Shown here piece after piece: positions 36,044 to 44,765 of a DNA stretch of 64,000 bases. Source of the DNA: DRYS01 sp964491605 (GTDB lineage: Archaea; Thermoproteota; CALKCG01; B24; DRYS01); contig CAZBGY010000007.1 in the NCBI GenBank assembly GCA_964491605.1, positions 1 through 64,000 of the forward strand, written 5' to 3'. Made by a program: the position numbers and the translations under genes. The notes beneath the pieces were generated by a model, which was given only the letters and a program-made list of their open reading frames with translations, did no database searches and was not told where the DNA came from. Within the stretch, counting starts at the first letter, position 1. The number at the start of each line of letters is the position of its first letter.

Positions 36044-36976
36044 TCAGATACTTGTTATCTTCGATAGAAACTCTTCCAATTCGGTGCGTCTAGGTAAACC
36101 CTCTTGAGCTCCGATCTTCGTTATTTTTAACGCTGCAGCAGCGTTCGCTATGAAAACAGCCTCCTTCAACGACTTCCCCTCGGCTAACGCTACGGCTAGA
36201 GCGGCGTTGAACGCATCTCCGGCACCGGTAGTATCTACGGCTTCAACCCTTATAGCCTTCACATGGGTAGACGATGAGGGATCGACGATTAGAGCCCCCT
36301 CCTCGCCTAATGTTACTACGATATTCTCTACACCTAGATCAAGTATGCTTCTAGCAGCTTCCTCTATCTCCTTCAAACTCCTTGTAGGCATACCTGTAAG
36401 CATGGATAATTCAACCCTGTTAGGTGTTATTACGGATATCTTACGGTACAGATCCTTGGGGAGGGGTCTACATGGCGCAGGATTCAACACCGTCCTTACA
36501 CCTGCTTCATAGGCTTTCTCCAACGCGTATACGGTGGTCTCGATCGGTATTTCAAGCTGAGCTAGCACCATATCCGATCTACGGATACAATCCATAGCCA
36601 AATCGACATCCTCCTTAGAAACTTTAGCATCAGTACCTGAAGCTACGGCTATCATATTCCTACCTTGAGCATCAACCATTATAAGAGCGATACCCGTATA
36701 GCTGGTTGGATCGATCTTCACGTATTCTGTATGCACACCATTCCTACGTAGATTATCTAGAAGCATCTGTCCATCCTCATCTGCTCCAACCCTACTCACT
36801 ATATAAGTCTCCGCATTCAATCTAGCCGCTGCTACAGCTTGATTAGCCCCCTTACCGCCTGGGGATTTCTTAAAATCCACTCCTATCACGGTTTCACCCA
36901 CAGACGGTAGTCTTGGAAGCTTAACGGTGTAATCAACATGTATACTTCCGACTACGGTTATAACAGGCCTCCGCAT
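36044..36976 (-). CDS. rbsK: ribokinase (PfkB family)
   Basis: 310 residues. The N-terminal VGSIHVDYTVKLPRLPSVGETVIG, then KSPGGKGANQAVAAARL, and C-terminal VDTTGAGDAFNAALAVAL (catalytic Asp) are ribokinase motifs in sequence and order. It phosphorylates ribose (or a nucleoside such as adenosine in some archaea) with ATP. Its closeness to the GfcR-like regulator and an FGGY kinase suggests a pentose or nucleoside route. Confidence 0.88.
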   Translation of the reverse strand: MRRPVITVVGSIHVDYTVKLPRLPSVGETVIGVDFKKSPGGKGANQAVAAARLNAETYIVSRVGADEDGQMLLDNLRRNGVHTEYVKIDPTSYTGIALIMVDAQGRNMIAVASGTDAKVSKEDVDLAMDCIRRSDMVLAQLEIPIETTVYALEKAYEAGVRTVLNPAPCRPLPKDLYRKISVITPNRVELSMLTGMPTRSLKEIEEAARSILDLGVENIVVTLGEEGALIVDPSSSTHVKAIRVEAVDTTGAGDAFNAALAVALAEGKSLKEAVFIANAAAALKITKIGAQEGLPRRTELEEFLSKITSI

Positions 36977-37042
36977 CCCGATACATAATTCTAAACCGAT
37001 AGAGTTTAAATAGTTTCAGTATCCAGACTGATGCGAGCAGAT

Positions 37043-37564
37043 CTACATATCCTTCCTCGATACTATCATCCTAGCTTCCCCAACCCATGTAGATGCGAGC
37101 CGCTCCGATATACCGAGCTTGATAGCTAGATCCTTAGGATCCGCCTTGGCTAACTCTTCGATCGTACGTATTCCTATACTCATAAGCTTCCCCTCCCTCT
37201 TCTCACCTATCCCATGAATCATCCTTAATCCTTCCCTCCTCCTAGCTCTACCTCTACTAGCTTCGATAGCAGCTGTCTTCATCCTTTCCCCTGATCCGCT
37301 TGTACGAGGCTCCACATCCACTTGACCGCTTTTAGCCTCCGTTATGCTATTTACATCGATCGAAGTTAAGCGGCTGCTAGCCTCGTTTATAGGTAGATGC
37401 GTAACGGTATATTCGCCGCCTTCATCGATACCGCCTACTTGAGTATATCCTGGATTGCTCGTAGAGGTTTGTTTATTATCCCTTCTGAAGCGATGCAACA
37501 CTATTACAAAGAGCGCCACTACCATAGATGCTAACACCATTACCGTTATGATCTCGACTATCAT
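37043..37564 (-). CDS. membrane-anchored protein with C-terminal helix-hairpin-helix domain
   Basis: 173 residues. The N terminus is one transmembrane helix (IITVMVLASMVVALFVIVL), then a basic and flexible region (residues ~30-110). The last ~60 residues (IHGIGEKREGKLMSIGIRTIEELAKADPKDLAIKLGI...) form a tandem helix-hairpin-helix domain like that in DUF4332 and RadA N termini, which usually bind DNA. A membrane-tethered HhH protein may link DNA to the membrane; this is inference. Divergent from a radical SAM gene. Confidence 0.7.
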   Translation of the reverse strand: MIVEIITVMVLASMVVALFVIVLHRFRRDNKQTSTSNPGYTQVGGIDEGGEYTVTHLPINEASSRLTSIDVNSITEAKSGQVDVEPRTSGSGERMKTAAIEASRGRARRREGLRMIHGIGEKREGKLMSIGIRTIEELAKADPKDLAIKLGISERLASTWVGEARMIVSRKDM

Positions 37565-37690
37565 ATTCTTCCATCCACTTCTACTTAGGGGGGAAAGGTA
37601 TTCTTCTATAGGTTTTCTACATGGGCATTTAAAGTTCGGTTAGTATAGGTAAATGTTTAATCTACCTGGCTAACCTATAACCGTATACAT

Positions 37691-38803
37691 GTGAATATAC
37701 TGCTGGAAAGGTTTGAATGGAAGGTTAAGGTTCAAAGATATTTAAAAGATGCCTTAGAGAAGGATTACTCTGATGCCTTAAACGACCACCATGCTAGACG
37801 TAGACCTAGACCATGCGGTATAACAATCCATCCGGCTACAGGCTGTCCATATAGATGCCTATACTGCTATGTACCCGATATGGGGTTTAAAGATTTCAAA
37901 CCCTACCCTTTAACAGGTTTAAAGCTAGCTTTAGCATTAGCATCGAATCCATGTATAGCTCCTGGACCTAACGGCTCCTTCGCGGCTTTCGGATCTGTGA
38001 CTGAGCCACTTCTCAAACCTATAAGAGGTAAGACTTTGGAGTACCTTGATAATATCGCAAGGTTCCTAAGCCTATCATGCCAGATATCTACTAAGGAGTA
38101 TGTATCTAGAGAGCTAGCTTTAAAGTTGAAGAGACTTGAACGGGGGTTAAGCATTCTCGTAACTATAGTAACCATAGATCGATCCGATCAGCTTGAACCG
38201 GCAGCTCCATCTCCCTTTCAAAGATTCGAATCTATAAGTAACCTTTCATCCGAGGGGGTGCATACCGTTCTCTTCCTCAGACCAGCTATCCCAGGGATTT
38301 CCGAGAGGGAAGCTCATAGGATAATATCTACAGCTTTAGATCACGGTGCTAAAGGGGTTATCATAGGATCGTTGAGGGTGACCAGCGGTATAGCTGATAG
38401 GCTTAAGACGGCGGGTGTGAGTGTACACGTCGATCGTAGCAGGCTTAGGAAACGTTCTCAAACCCCTATAGGTATCGATGTGAAGAATAGGATAATGGAG
38501 ATAGCTAGGGAGCTTAACGTTAGGATCTATCCTTCGGCATGCTCCGCTAACGTGGATGCACACGGTGAGGCTTGTATAGCCTGTTCCTACGGTCCCTGCG
38601 GCGACCTGGATAGGATGCCAGATGTGGATTGTTCAGATGTGGATGAATTCCTAGAGGAGATTAGCTTCAACGGCAGATGCTTAAACGTGGATGATCGTAG
38701 CATAGTGTTAGGCGTCAGTAGGGGTAAGAAGACGCTAGATTGGATAAGATACTTCATAGAAGCTACGACTAGACGGAGGGTTTTCATCCATAGAGTCAGC
38801 TAG
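37691..38803 (+). CDS. radical SAM protein, spore photoproduct lyase-like
   Basis: 370 residues from GTG. ITIHPATGCPYRCLYCYVPDMG holds the C-x3-C-x2-C cluster near residue 60. The layout, with an early cluster and AAFGSVTEPLLKP, follows the SPL/archaeal COG1533 group. Near the C terminus a second Cys group (ACSANVDAHGEACIACSYGPCG) could bind an auxiliary cluster. The substrate is unknown; relatives repair DNA or modify small molecules. Its stop shares a CTAG with the stop of the convergent FGGY kinase. Confidence 0.85.
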   Translation: MNILLERFEWKVKVQRYLKDALEKDYSDALNDHHARRRPRPCGITIHPATGCPYRCLYCYVPDMGFKDFKPYPLTGLKLALALASNPCIAPGPNGSFAAFGSVTEPLLKPIRGKTLEYLDNIARFLSLSCQISTKEYVSRELALKLKRLERGLSILVTIVTIDRSDQLEPAAPSPFQRFESISNLSSEGVHTVLFLRPAIPGISEREAHRIISTALDHGAKGVIIGSLRVTSGIADRLKTAGVSVHVDRSRLRKRSQTPIGIDVKNRIMEIARELNVRIYPSACSANVDAHGEACIACSYGPCGDLDRMPDVDCSDVDEFLEEISFNGRCLNVDDRSIVLGVSRGKKTLDWIRYFIEATTRRRVFIHRVS

Positions 38804-40242
38804 ATACAATCGTAAAAATCCTTCAGCTTAACCCATAGCTCGTAGAATCTATCCCTCCTCGCTCTATATACTTTTGTAAGCATCGAGTTGGGATCGACTA
38901 CATCGACTACTCTGAGGAAACGCTTCATAGCTTCCTCCGGGGTTTCGCATAATCCTGTTTTGATTACGACAGGTATCAACGCACCTACGCATACCCTCTC
39001 CTCCATAACCTTCACCCTCCTCTCATATACCGATGCACGTATCATATTCCAGAATCTACTCCTACTACCACCACCAGTTATACGCACCTCCTCTATCGTC
39101 GAACCGAAAAGCATCTCCATAAGGTTTATGTAGAAGTATTCGAGGAAAGTTATGGATAAAAGCATCGATCGTACGATCCTCCCGACTATGATCTCCCTAG
39201 ATTCAGATGTAGGCCATAATCCGAGTATGGATGCAGCCAGCTTAGGGTCATCGAATGGGCTTCTATCACCCTGCGGGAAGAATAGGTATTCGGATCCCGC
39301 TTCAGATACCTCGGCTAAACGGTATGCTTCACCTATATCTAAACCTATAATCTTCTCTATGAACCAATCTATGAAGCCGCCTGTCACAGGTGCAGCTCCG
39401 GCTAGATAGCCTTCTACCGGATGCTTATGATAGTATAGCGCCGGGTGCATCTTCATGGTTTTAGTAACATATTTCGGAACAGTAGTAGATCCGCAGCCTA
39501 TCGAGAAATCACCTGGCGATATGCATCCGGAAGCTAGAGCTGAAGCATTCCCATCGGTTATTCCATGATAAACCTTCGCGCCATATAAGCCCAGCTCATC
39601 TGCAAGCCTACTCTCAGCTCTACCAGCATACTCACCGCATCCGACTATCCTAGGCATTAGATCAAGATCAACCCCGGCTTCATCGAATAGAGGTTTAAAC
39701 CAGCATGGGGGATCTACGGTTATATCCTCCCCGAATTTCAGAGCGTTAGTATGATCGATCTCCAGATCTTCCCATATAGAGTTTTCAGGTATGATTAGCC
39801 TATAGGTTAGCCAGGTTGCAGGTGGAAGTATCCACCTAGCTTTACGGAGTATATCCGGCTCCCTCCTCATAAGCTTAATAATCCTCGGAAGAGGAGAGGT
39901 AGCCGAGATAGTTACACCCCTCCGCTCCATCTCGATCGTAGAAGGCTTGGATCGGATTTCCTCATACTCTTCGACAGCTTTCTCGTAGTACATCGATGGA
40001 GGGGATAACGGTCTACCATAGCTATCTACTATGATGAAACTACCAGAGGTGCTATCTACGACTACAGCTTTCTCCTCCGTGGATTCCCTAACGTTAGGCA
40101 TAGCTTTCTTTAAAGCGTTAATCCATTCCGCAGTATCCTGAACTTTTATCTTCGCAGATCCATAAGCCTTGACGGATCCATCCTCACCGTAGACCTCAAT
40201 CCTCACACCAGTGGTACCTAGATCCACGGAAACTAAGAGCAT
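38800..40242 (-). CDS. FGGY-family carbohydrate kinase (xylulokinase-like)
   Basis: 480 residues. VSVDLGTTGVRIEVY at the N terminus is the phosphate-binding loop; ITDGNASALASGCISPGDFSIGCGSTT and the C-terminal EEVRITGGGSRSRFWNMI (near residue 390) are the family signatures. Enzymes of this type phosphorylate pentuloses or polyols, for example xylulose. With the ribokinase and GfcR-like gene to its left it fits a small sugar-catabolic neighbourhood. The substrate cannot be named. Confidence 0.85.
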   Translation of the reverse strand: MLLVSVDLGTTGVRIEVYGEDGSVKAYGSAKIKVQDTAEWINALKKAMPNVRESTEEKAVVVDSTSGSFIIVDSYGRPLSPPSMYYEKAVEEYEEIRSKPSTIEMERRGVTISATSPLPRIIKLMRREPDILRKARWILPPATWLTYRLIIPENSIWEDLEIDHTNALKFGEDITVDPPCWFKPLFDEAGVDLDLMPRIVGCGEYAGRAESRLADELGLYGAKVYHGITDGNASALASGCISPGDFSIGCGSTTVPKYVTKTMKMHPALYYHKHPVEGYLAGAAPVTGGFIDWFIEKIIGLDIGEAYRLAEVSEAGSEYLFFPQGDRSPFDDPKLAASILGLWPTSESREIIVGRIVRSMLLSITFLEYFYINLMEMLFGSTIEEVRITGGGSRSRFWNMIRASVYERRVKVMEERVCVGALIPVVIKTGLCETPEEAMKRFLRVVDVVDPNSMLTKVYRARRDRFYELWVKLKDFYDCI

Positions 40243-40445
40243 CCCGATGATTTATATTAAGAGGAGCTATGACTATTATAGTTTTACCGTTATCAAACGT
40301 TTAAGCTGGTACAGGTATCTGAGTTAATGCGACTGCTCTACATATAGCGTAGTCGGAGGGGCCGGTTCTGATCGCGTACTACCATTCACGATGCTAATCC
40401 TTATTTACCTCAGACGCTTATCATCTTTAGCTAGGTACTAGATCG
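40243..40445. other. 203-base intergenic region upstream of SRP54; possible small structured RNA
   Basis: The region separates the FGGY kinase (leftward) and SRP54 (rightward). A TATA-like CGTTTAAGC at about 40299-40307 would start transcription near 40330. There the sequence CGACT...AGTCG forms a 5-base-pair stem with inner pairing, followed by a GC-rich stretch (GGAGGGGCCGG). A second TATA-like sequence (TTATTTA near 40400) fits SRP54. Whether a small RNA exists is unsettled. No coding sequence is visible. Confidence 0.25.
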
Positions 40446-41780
40446 ATGTCTATAACGGATCTCGGGAGAAGCTTATTCGAAGCTTTAAGGAAGATCACTG
40501 GGCGGCCATCCGTAGATAGAGAAGCGGTCAAGGAGCTGTGCAACGATCTGGTTAGAGCTCTTCTGAAAGCAGATGTTAACCTGAAGCTAGTATTAGATCT
40601 CGCTAAGAGGGTTGAACATAGAGCTTTAAACGAAGATCTACCTGTGGGTTTCACGCGTAGGGAGCATATAATCAAGATAGTCTATGAAGAGATAGTGAAG
40701 CTGTTAGGCGGGGAGAAGCCCTTCATACCGATACCTAAACCAGGACGTTTAAATGTGATGATGCTAGTAGGTATCCAAGGATCTGGTAAGACTACTACAG
40801 CGGCGAAACTTGCTAGATTCTATCTGCAGAGAGGGGTTAGGGTAGGCCTTATATGCGCGGATACATACAGACCTGGAGCCTACCATCAGCTTATGCAGCT
40901 AGCTAGACATGTAGGCGTCCCCTTCTACGGGGAGATCGATTCAAATGATCCTATAGGAATAGTCGAGAATGGTCTACGCGAATTTAGACAGAGGAATCTA
41001 GATCTGATCATAGTGGATACCGCTGGTAGGCATAAGGATGAGAACATGCTGATGGAGGAAGCTAGGCTTCTATACGAGAGGATTAAGCCGGATTTCGTAG
41101 GTCTCATCCTAGATGGTACTATAGGTCAGCAGGCAGCTGTTCAAGCTGAAGCTTTCAAAAAGGTTTGCGATGTAGGCTTCGTTATAGTGACTAAGCTCGA
41201 TGGATCCAGTAAGGGTGGAGGTGCACTTTCAGCTGTAGCTGCGACAGGCGCTCCGATAGCCTTCATAGGCTTAGGCGAGAAGATAGAAGATCTAGAAGAG
41301 TTCGATCCAACTAGATTCGTCGCTAGACTTCTCGGACTCGGGGATATCAGAGGGTTGATAGAGAAGGCTAGAGAGGCTGAGCTGGAGGTATCTAAACGTA
41401 AGGCTTCGGCGATGCTGTATGGGAGATTCACCTTAAAGGATTTCTACGAGCAGATTGAAGCTTCTCGGAAGCTTGGACCACTTAGTAAGCTTCTATCCCT
41501 TATACCCGGGCTAGCGTATCGTATTCCGGAGGAGGAGATGGAGGAGATGGAGAGGAATCTAGATAAGTGGAGAGCTATACTTCAATCGATGAGGAAGGAG
41601 GAAATGGAGAATCCTAAGATAATAAACATATCTAGGATTAGACGGATTGCTAGAGGAGCTGGGGTAAGGGAAAACGATGTGAAGGAGCTGTTGAAGAGGT
41701 ATGAGGATGCTAGGAGGATCCTTAAAGCGATGAGAGGTAGACGCCTACCCATCCATAAGCTTAGAGGCCTAGGATCTTAG
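40446..41780 (+). CDS. srp54: signal recognition particle GTPase SRP54
   Basis: 444 residues. The N domain (1-90) precedes GTPase motifs LVGIQGSGKTTT (108-119), DTYRPGAYHQL, VDTAGRHKDE and TKLDGSSKGGG; the methionine-poor M domain runs from about 300 and ends with the SRP-RNA-binding segment (RIRRIARGAG...LLKRYEDARRILK). It binds signal peptides and 7S RNA and docks at FtsY, which is encoded at 15 kb. Its last 20 bases overlap the end of convergent mtnA. Confidence 0.97.
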   Translation: MSITDLGRSLFEALRKITGRPSVDREAVKELCNDLVRALLKADVNLKLVLDLAKRVEHRALNEDLPVGFTRREHIIKIVYEEIVKLLGGEKPFIPIPKPGRLNVMMLVGIQGSGKTTTAAKLARFYLQRGVRVGLICADTYRPGAYHQLMQLARHVGVPFYGEIDSNDPIGIVENGLREFRQRNLDLIIVDTAGRHKDENMLMEEARLLYERIKPDFVGLILDGTIGQQAAVQAEAFKKVCDVGFVIVTKLDGSSKGGGALSAVAATGAPIAFIGLGEKIEDLEEFDPTRFVARLLGLGDIRGLIEKAREAELEVSKRKASAMLYGRFTLKDFYEQIEASRKLGPLSKLLSLIPGLAYRIPEEEMEEMERNLDKWRAILQSMRKEEMENPKIINISRIRRIARGAGVRENDVKELLKRYEDARRILKAMRGRRLPIHKLRGLGS

Positions 41781-42798
41781 GTAGGTTCTCGATGTATGGT
41801 TGCGTTACCAAGCCCTTCTCGGTTATTATAGCCGTTATAAGCTCGTTAGGGGTGATGTCGAAAGCCGGGTTTAACGCTTCGACACCATCAGGGGCGATCC
41901 TTACCCCACCGATCTCTAGAACCTCATTCTGACTCCTATACTCTATCGGTATTTCATCTCCGCTTCTAATACTCGGATCTATGGTAGATGTAGGTGCCGC
42001 TACATAAAAGGGTATGCCATGCCTTTTAGCTAGTACGGCTATGGTATATGTTCCGATCTTATTCGCGGTATCTCCATTCAAAGCTATTCTATCGGCACCT
42101 ACTATAACCTTATCGATATAGCCTTTAGACATGACGAAACCGACCATACCATCCGTGATAAGGGTTACAGGTATACCTTCGCTTACAAGCTCGAAAGCTG
42201 TAAGCCTAGCTCCCTGTAGTTTGGGTCTAGTCTCCGTAGCGTATACCCTAACCCTCTTACCGGCGGCTACAGCGCTCCTTATCACGCCTAACGCCGTACC
42301 CCAGCCAGCCGTAGCTAGAGCACCTGCATTACAATGCGTTAATATTCGATCTCCATCCTCGATAAGCTCCCTACCATAGAATCCTATACGCATATTAGCT
42401 TCGACATCCTCCTCCTCTATCCTTCTAGCTTCATCTAAAGCTAGCTTCCTAGCTTCATCTACGCTCTCAGCTTCAAGGATACGCCTCCTAACCCTATCCA
42501 GAGCCCAGAATAGATTGTATGCAGTAGGCCTAGCACCCCGTAGAAGCTTATAAGCTCTCTCAAGCTCGCATCTAACCCCTTCTAGATCCTCCGCTCGACA
42601 GCTGGCGATCGATAGAGCTAAACCGTAAGCTGCGGCAACACCTATAGCCGGAGCTCCACGGATCTTCATCTCCCTTATACACTCCTCCACATCTTCAGCC
42701 GATCTACATTCGATATACTCCACCCTGTGGGGTAGGAGGCTTTGATCTAGTATGTAGAGGAAGCCATCTTTCAGTACAAGCGTCTTTATAGCGGTCAT
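41761..42798 (-). CDS. mtnA: S-methyl-5-thioribose-1-phosphate isomerase (eIF2B-like)
   Basis: 345 residues from ATG 42798, chosen because a TATA-like CTTTAAGG centred near 42825 would give a leaderless transcript there; TTG 42816 is also possible. It isomerises MTR-1-P to MTRu-1-P in methionine salvage. Seen: KIRGAPAIGVAAAYG, LTHCNAGALATAGWG with the catalytic Cys, ATETRPKLQGARLTAFEL, and IVGADRIALNGDTANKIGTY with the catalytic Asp. The related ribose-1,5-bisphosphate isomerases share this fold, but these motifs favour MtnA. Confidence 0.85.
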   Translation of the reverse strand: MTAIKTLVLKDGFLYILDQSLLPHRVEYIECRSAEDVEECIREMKIRGAPAIGVAAAYGLALSIASCRAEDLEGVRCELERAYKLLRGARPTAYNLFWALDRVRRRILEAESVDEARKLALDEARRIEEEDVEANMRIGFYGRELIEDGDRILTHCNAGALATAGWGTALGVIRSAVAAGKRVRVYATETRPKLQGARLTAFELVSEGIPVTLITDGMVGFVMSKGYIDKVIVGADRIALNGDTANKIGTYTIAVLAKRHGIPFYVAAPTSTIDPSIRSGDEIPIEYRSQNEVLEIGGVRIAPDGVEALNPAFDITPNELITAIITEKGLVTQPYIENLPKILGL

Positions 42799-42848
42799 AG
42801 GAGATCTAATATACAACCTTAAAGGATAATTACTCTTAACAGTTTTGG

Positions 42849-43415
42849 ATGGGGAACGATGTTATGGTTAAAGCTAGGTTGAAGGGCTTAGAGGTAGTAA
42901 TCGAAGACGGACAAGAGTTTGTAAGATTCTTCGTAGATAGAGGGTACGGTAGACTCGAGGATAGCCGACTTATACTATCATCTGTGGAAGCTCTGTATCT
43001 AGCTTCTGAGGGTAAAATCGAGGTATGCGATGAGGATGGCTCCACTCTAACGGTAGATCAGCTTCTCTCGAAGCTTCTACCATACGATCCGGATGTTTGG
43101 ATTAAGTATCTAGTGTATAGGGATCTTAGGAGTAGAGGATATGTCGTTAAGGAGGGGATTGGTCTTGGATGCGATTTCAGGGTTTACAGGAAGGGGGGAT
43201 ATGGTAAGGAGGCTGCTAAATACCTCATCTTCATGTTACCGGAGGGTAGGAGCTATAGGCTTAGCGAGCTTGAGGATATAGCTTCCAAATCTAAAAGGCT
43301 TGGTAAAGATCTTATACTTGCTATAATAGATAGGAGGGGGGATATCGTATACTATAGCTTAAACCTTATACCTTCAAGGTTTAAGGCTGATAAGGAGGTT
43401 GAAGAGGAGCTGTGA
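42849..43415 (+). CDS. tRNA-splicing endonuclease subunit homologue lacking the catalytic histidine
   Basis: 188 residues. The C-terminal ~110 residues are the EndA catalytic-fold domain: YLVYRDLRSRGYVVKEGIGLGCDFRVYRKG, KYLIFMLPEG and GKDLILAIIDRRGDIVYYSL. In catalytic subunits a Tyr, His and Lys form the triad. Tyr (FRVY) and Lys (GKDL) are here, but the KEHSKFLV-type His is replaced (KEAAKYLI), and the protein has no histidine at all. It could be the structural partner in a hetero-oligomeric endonuclease. The start precedes hisS, with which it overlaps by 4 bases. Confidence 0.8.
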   Translation: MGNDVMVKARLKGLEVVIEDGQEFVRFFVDRGYGRLEDSRLILSSVEALYLASEGKIEVCDEDGSTLTVDQLLSKLLPYDPDVWIKYLVYRDLRSRGYVVKEGIGLGCDFRVYRKGGYGKEAAKYLIFMLPEGRSYRLSELEDIASKSKRLGKDLILAIIDRRGDIVYYSLNLIPSRFKADKEVEEEL

Positions 43416-44713
43416 GGATCAATCCCCCGAGGGGTATGAAGGATCTCCTACCTGAAGATCTAGCTAAGAGGCGTTACGTCGAGGATTGTATAAGGAGGCT
43501 GTTCAAGCTCTACGGGTACGATGAGGTTGAAACACCAACCCTCGAAAGCTACGAGCTACTAGCCGCTAAGGTTGGAGAGGAAACTAGACGCGCGATGTAT
43601 ATAGTCGAGGATCTTAAGGGTAGGAAGTATGCTCTTAGACCTGAGGGGACCTCCCCGATAGCGAGGCTGGTGGTATCCAGGTTTAAAGCTCATCCTAAAC
43701 CGATAAGGCTCGGATATATATGGGACTTCTATAGATACGATGAACCCCAATTCGGTAGGTATAGACGCTTCTATCAAGGAGGATTCGAGCTTATAGGCTC
43801 TCCGACGATCGAGGCGGATGTAGAGATACTGAGTATAGCCGTGCATCTATTCCGTATGCTTGGGATACCCAGCTTCTACATGAAGATGAACCATGTAGGT
43901 ATACTTAGATCCCTCCTATCGCACTATGGATTCGGAGAAAGTGTACAGAACCATATCCTATTCCTAGCCGATAAGAGGCGGTACGATGAGCTGGTAGAGT
44001 TCCTCGTAGATCTTAAAGCACCGGATAAGCTCGTAGATACGGTTTCAGAGGTCATAAAGCTTAGAGGATTCGATATACACTCCGTGATAGATAAAGCTAG
44101 GATCGTATTGAAGGATTACAGTGAAGCTTTACGATCCTTGGAGAGGCTGGAATCTATATTGAATCTTATGTTGAAGCTGAACAGTGATGTTAAGATACTA
44201 GTAGATCTAGGATTCGGTAGGGGTCTCGAATACTATACGGGGATGATATTCGAGGTATTCGTAGAGGGGGTTGATATAGCTTTAGCAGGGGGTGGACGCT
44301 ACGATAAGCTTATCGAATTCTACGGCGGTGAACCTACACCCGCTGTAGGATTCTCACCTGGAATCGATAGGATAGTATCTGTCATGGAGAAGCTGGGGAT
44401 AATACCTGAGATCCATCATGAGAGGCTACTCCTAGTTGTACCAGCTTCCGATCGGTATAGCAGCGATGCTTTAACCGTATCGCATCAGATTAGATCGAAA
44501 GGCGTACCCGCCGTAACAGAGGTGAATATGCGTAAGTTGAAGGATTCGCTATCGTACGCAGATAAGATGAGGTTTAGGTATGTAGCGATAATAGGTGAGG
44601 AGTATAAGGATGGGTTAATAGTTTTGAGGGATATGAAGGCTAGGAGTCAGGCATCGATCACCCTGGATAGACTGATCGAAATCTTAGAAGAGTCTAATCC
44701 ATGTAGAGGTTGA
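43412..44713 (+). CDS. hisS: histidyl-tRNA synthetase
   Basis: 433 residues from GTG. Class II motifs: NPPRGMKDLLPEDLAKRRYVED, LRPEGTSPIARLV, motif 2 DEPQFGRYRRFYQGGFE, the HisRS signature LGFGRGLEYYTGMIFEVF (near residue 270) and motif 3 GGGRYDKLIEF. The C-terminal anticodon-binding domain starts near 340. It overlaps the EndA-like gene by 4 bases and is followed by an editing-domain gene, making a tRNA-oriented operon. Confidence 0.95.
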   Translation: MRINPPRGMKDLLPEDLAKRRYVEDCIRRLFKLYGYDEVETPTLESYELLAAKVGEETRRAMYIVEDLKGRKYALRPEGTSPIARLVVSRFKAHPKPIRLGYIWDFYRYDEPQFGRYRRFYQGGFELIGSPTIEADVEILSIAVHLFRMLGIPSFYMKMNHVGILRSLLSHYGFGESVQNHILFLADKRRYDELVEFLVDLKAPDKLVDTVSEVIKLRGFDIHSVIDKARIVLKDYSEALRSLERLESILNLMLKLNSDVKILVDLGFGRGLEYYTGMIFEVFVEGVDIALAGGGRYDKLIEFYGGEPTPAVGFSPGIDRIVSVMEKLGIIPEIHHERLLLVVPASDRYSSDALTVSHQIRSKGVPAVTEVNMRKLKDSLSYADKMRFRYVAIIGEEYKDGLIVLRDMKARSQASITLDRLIEILEESNPCRG

Positions 44714-44765
44714 GTATAGAGCTGCGGTATGATAACTGCATCCGGATTCGGATGGTGCGCTAGAT

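Noticed and set aside
40310..40400. SRP RNA gene next to SRP54
   Set aside because: The stretch is too short and lacks the conserved helix 8 motifs (GGA/AGCAG-type loops).
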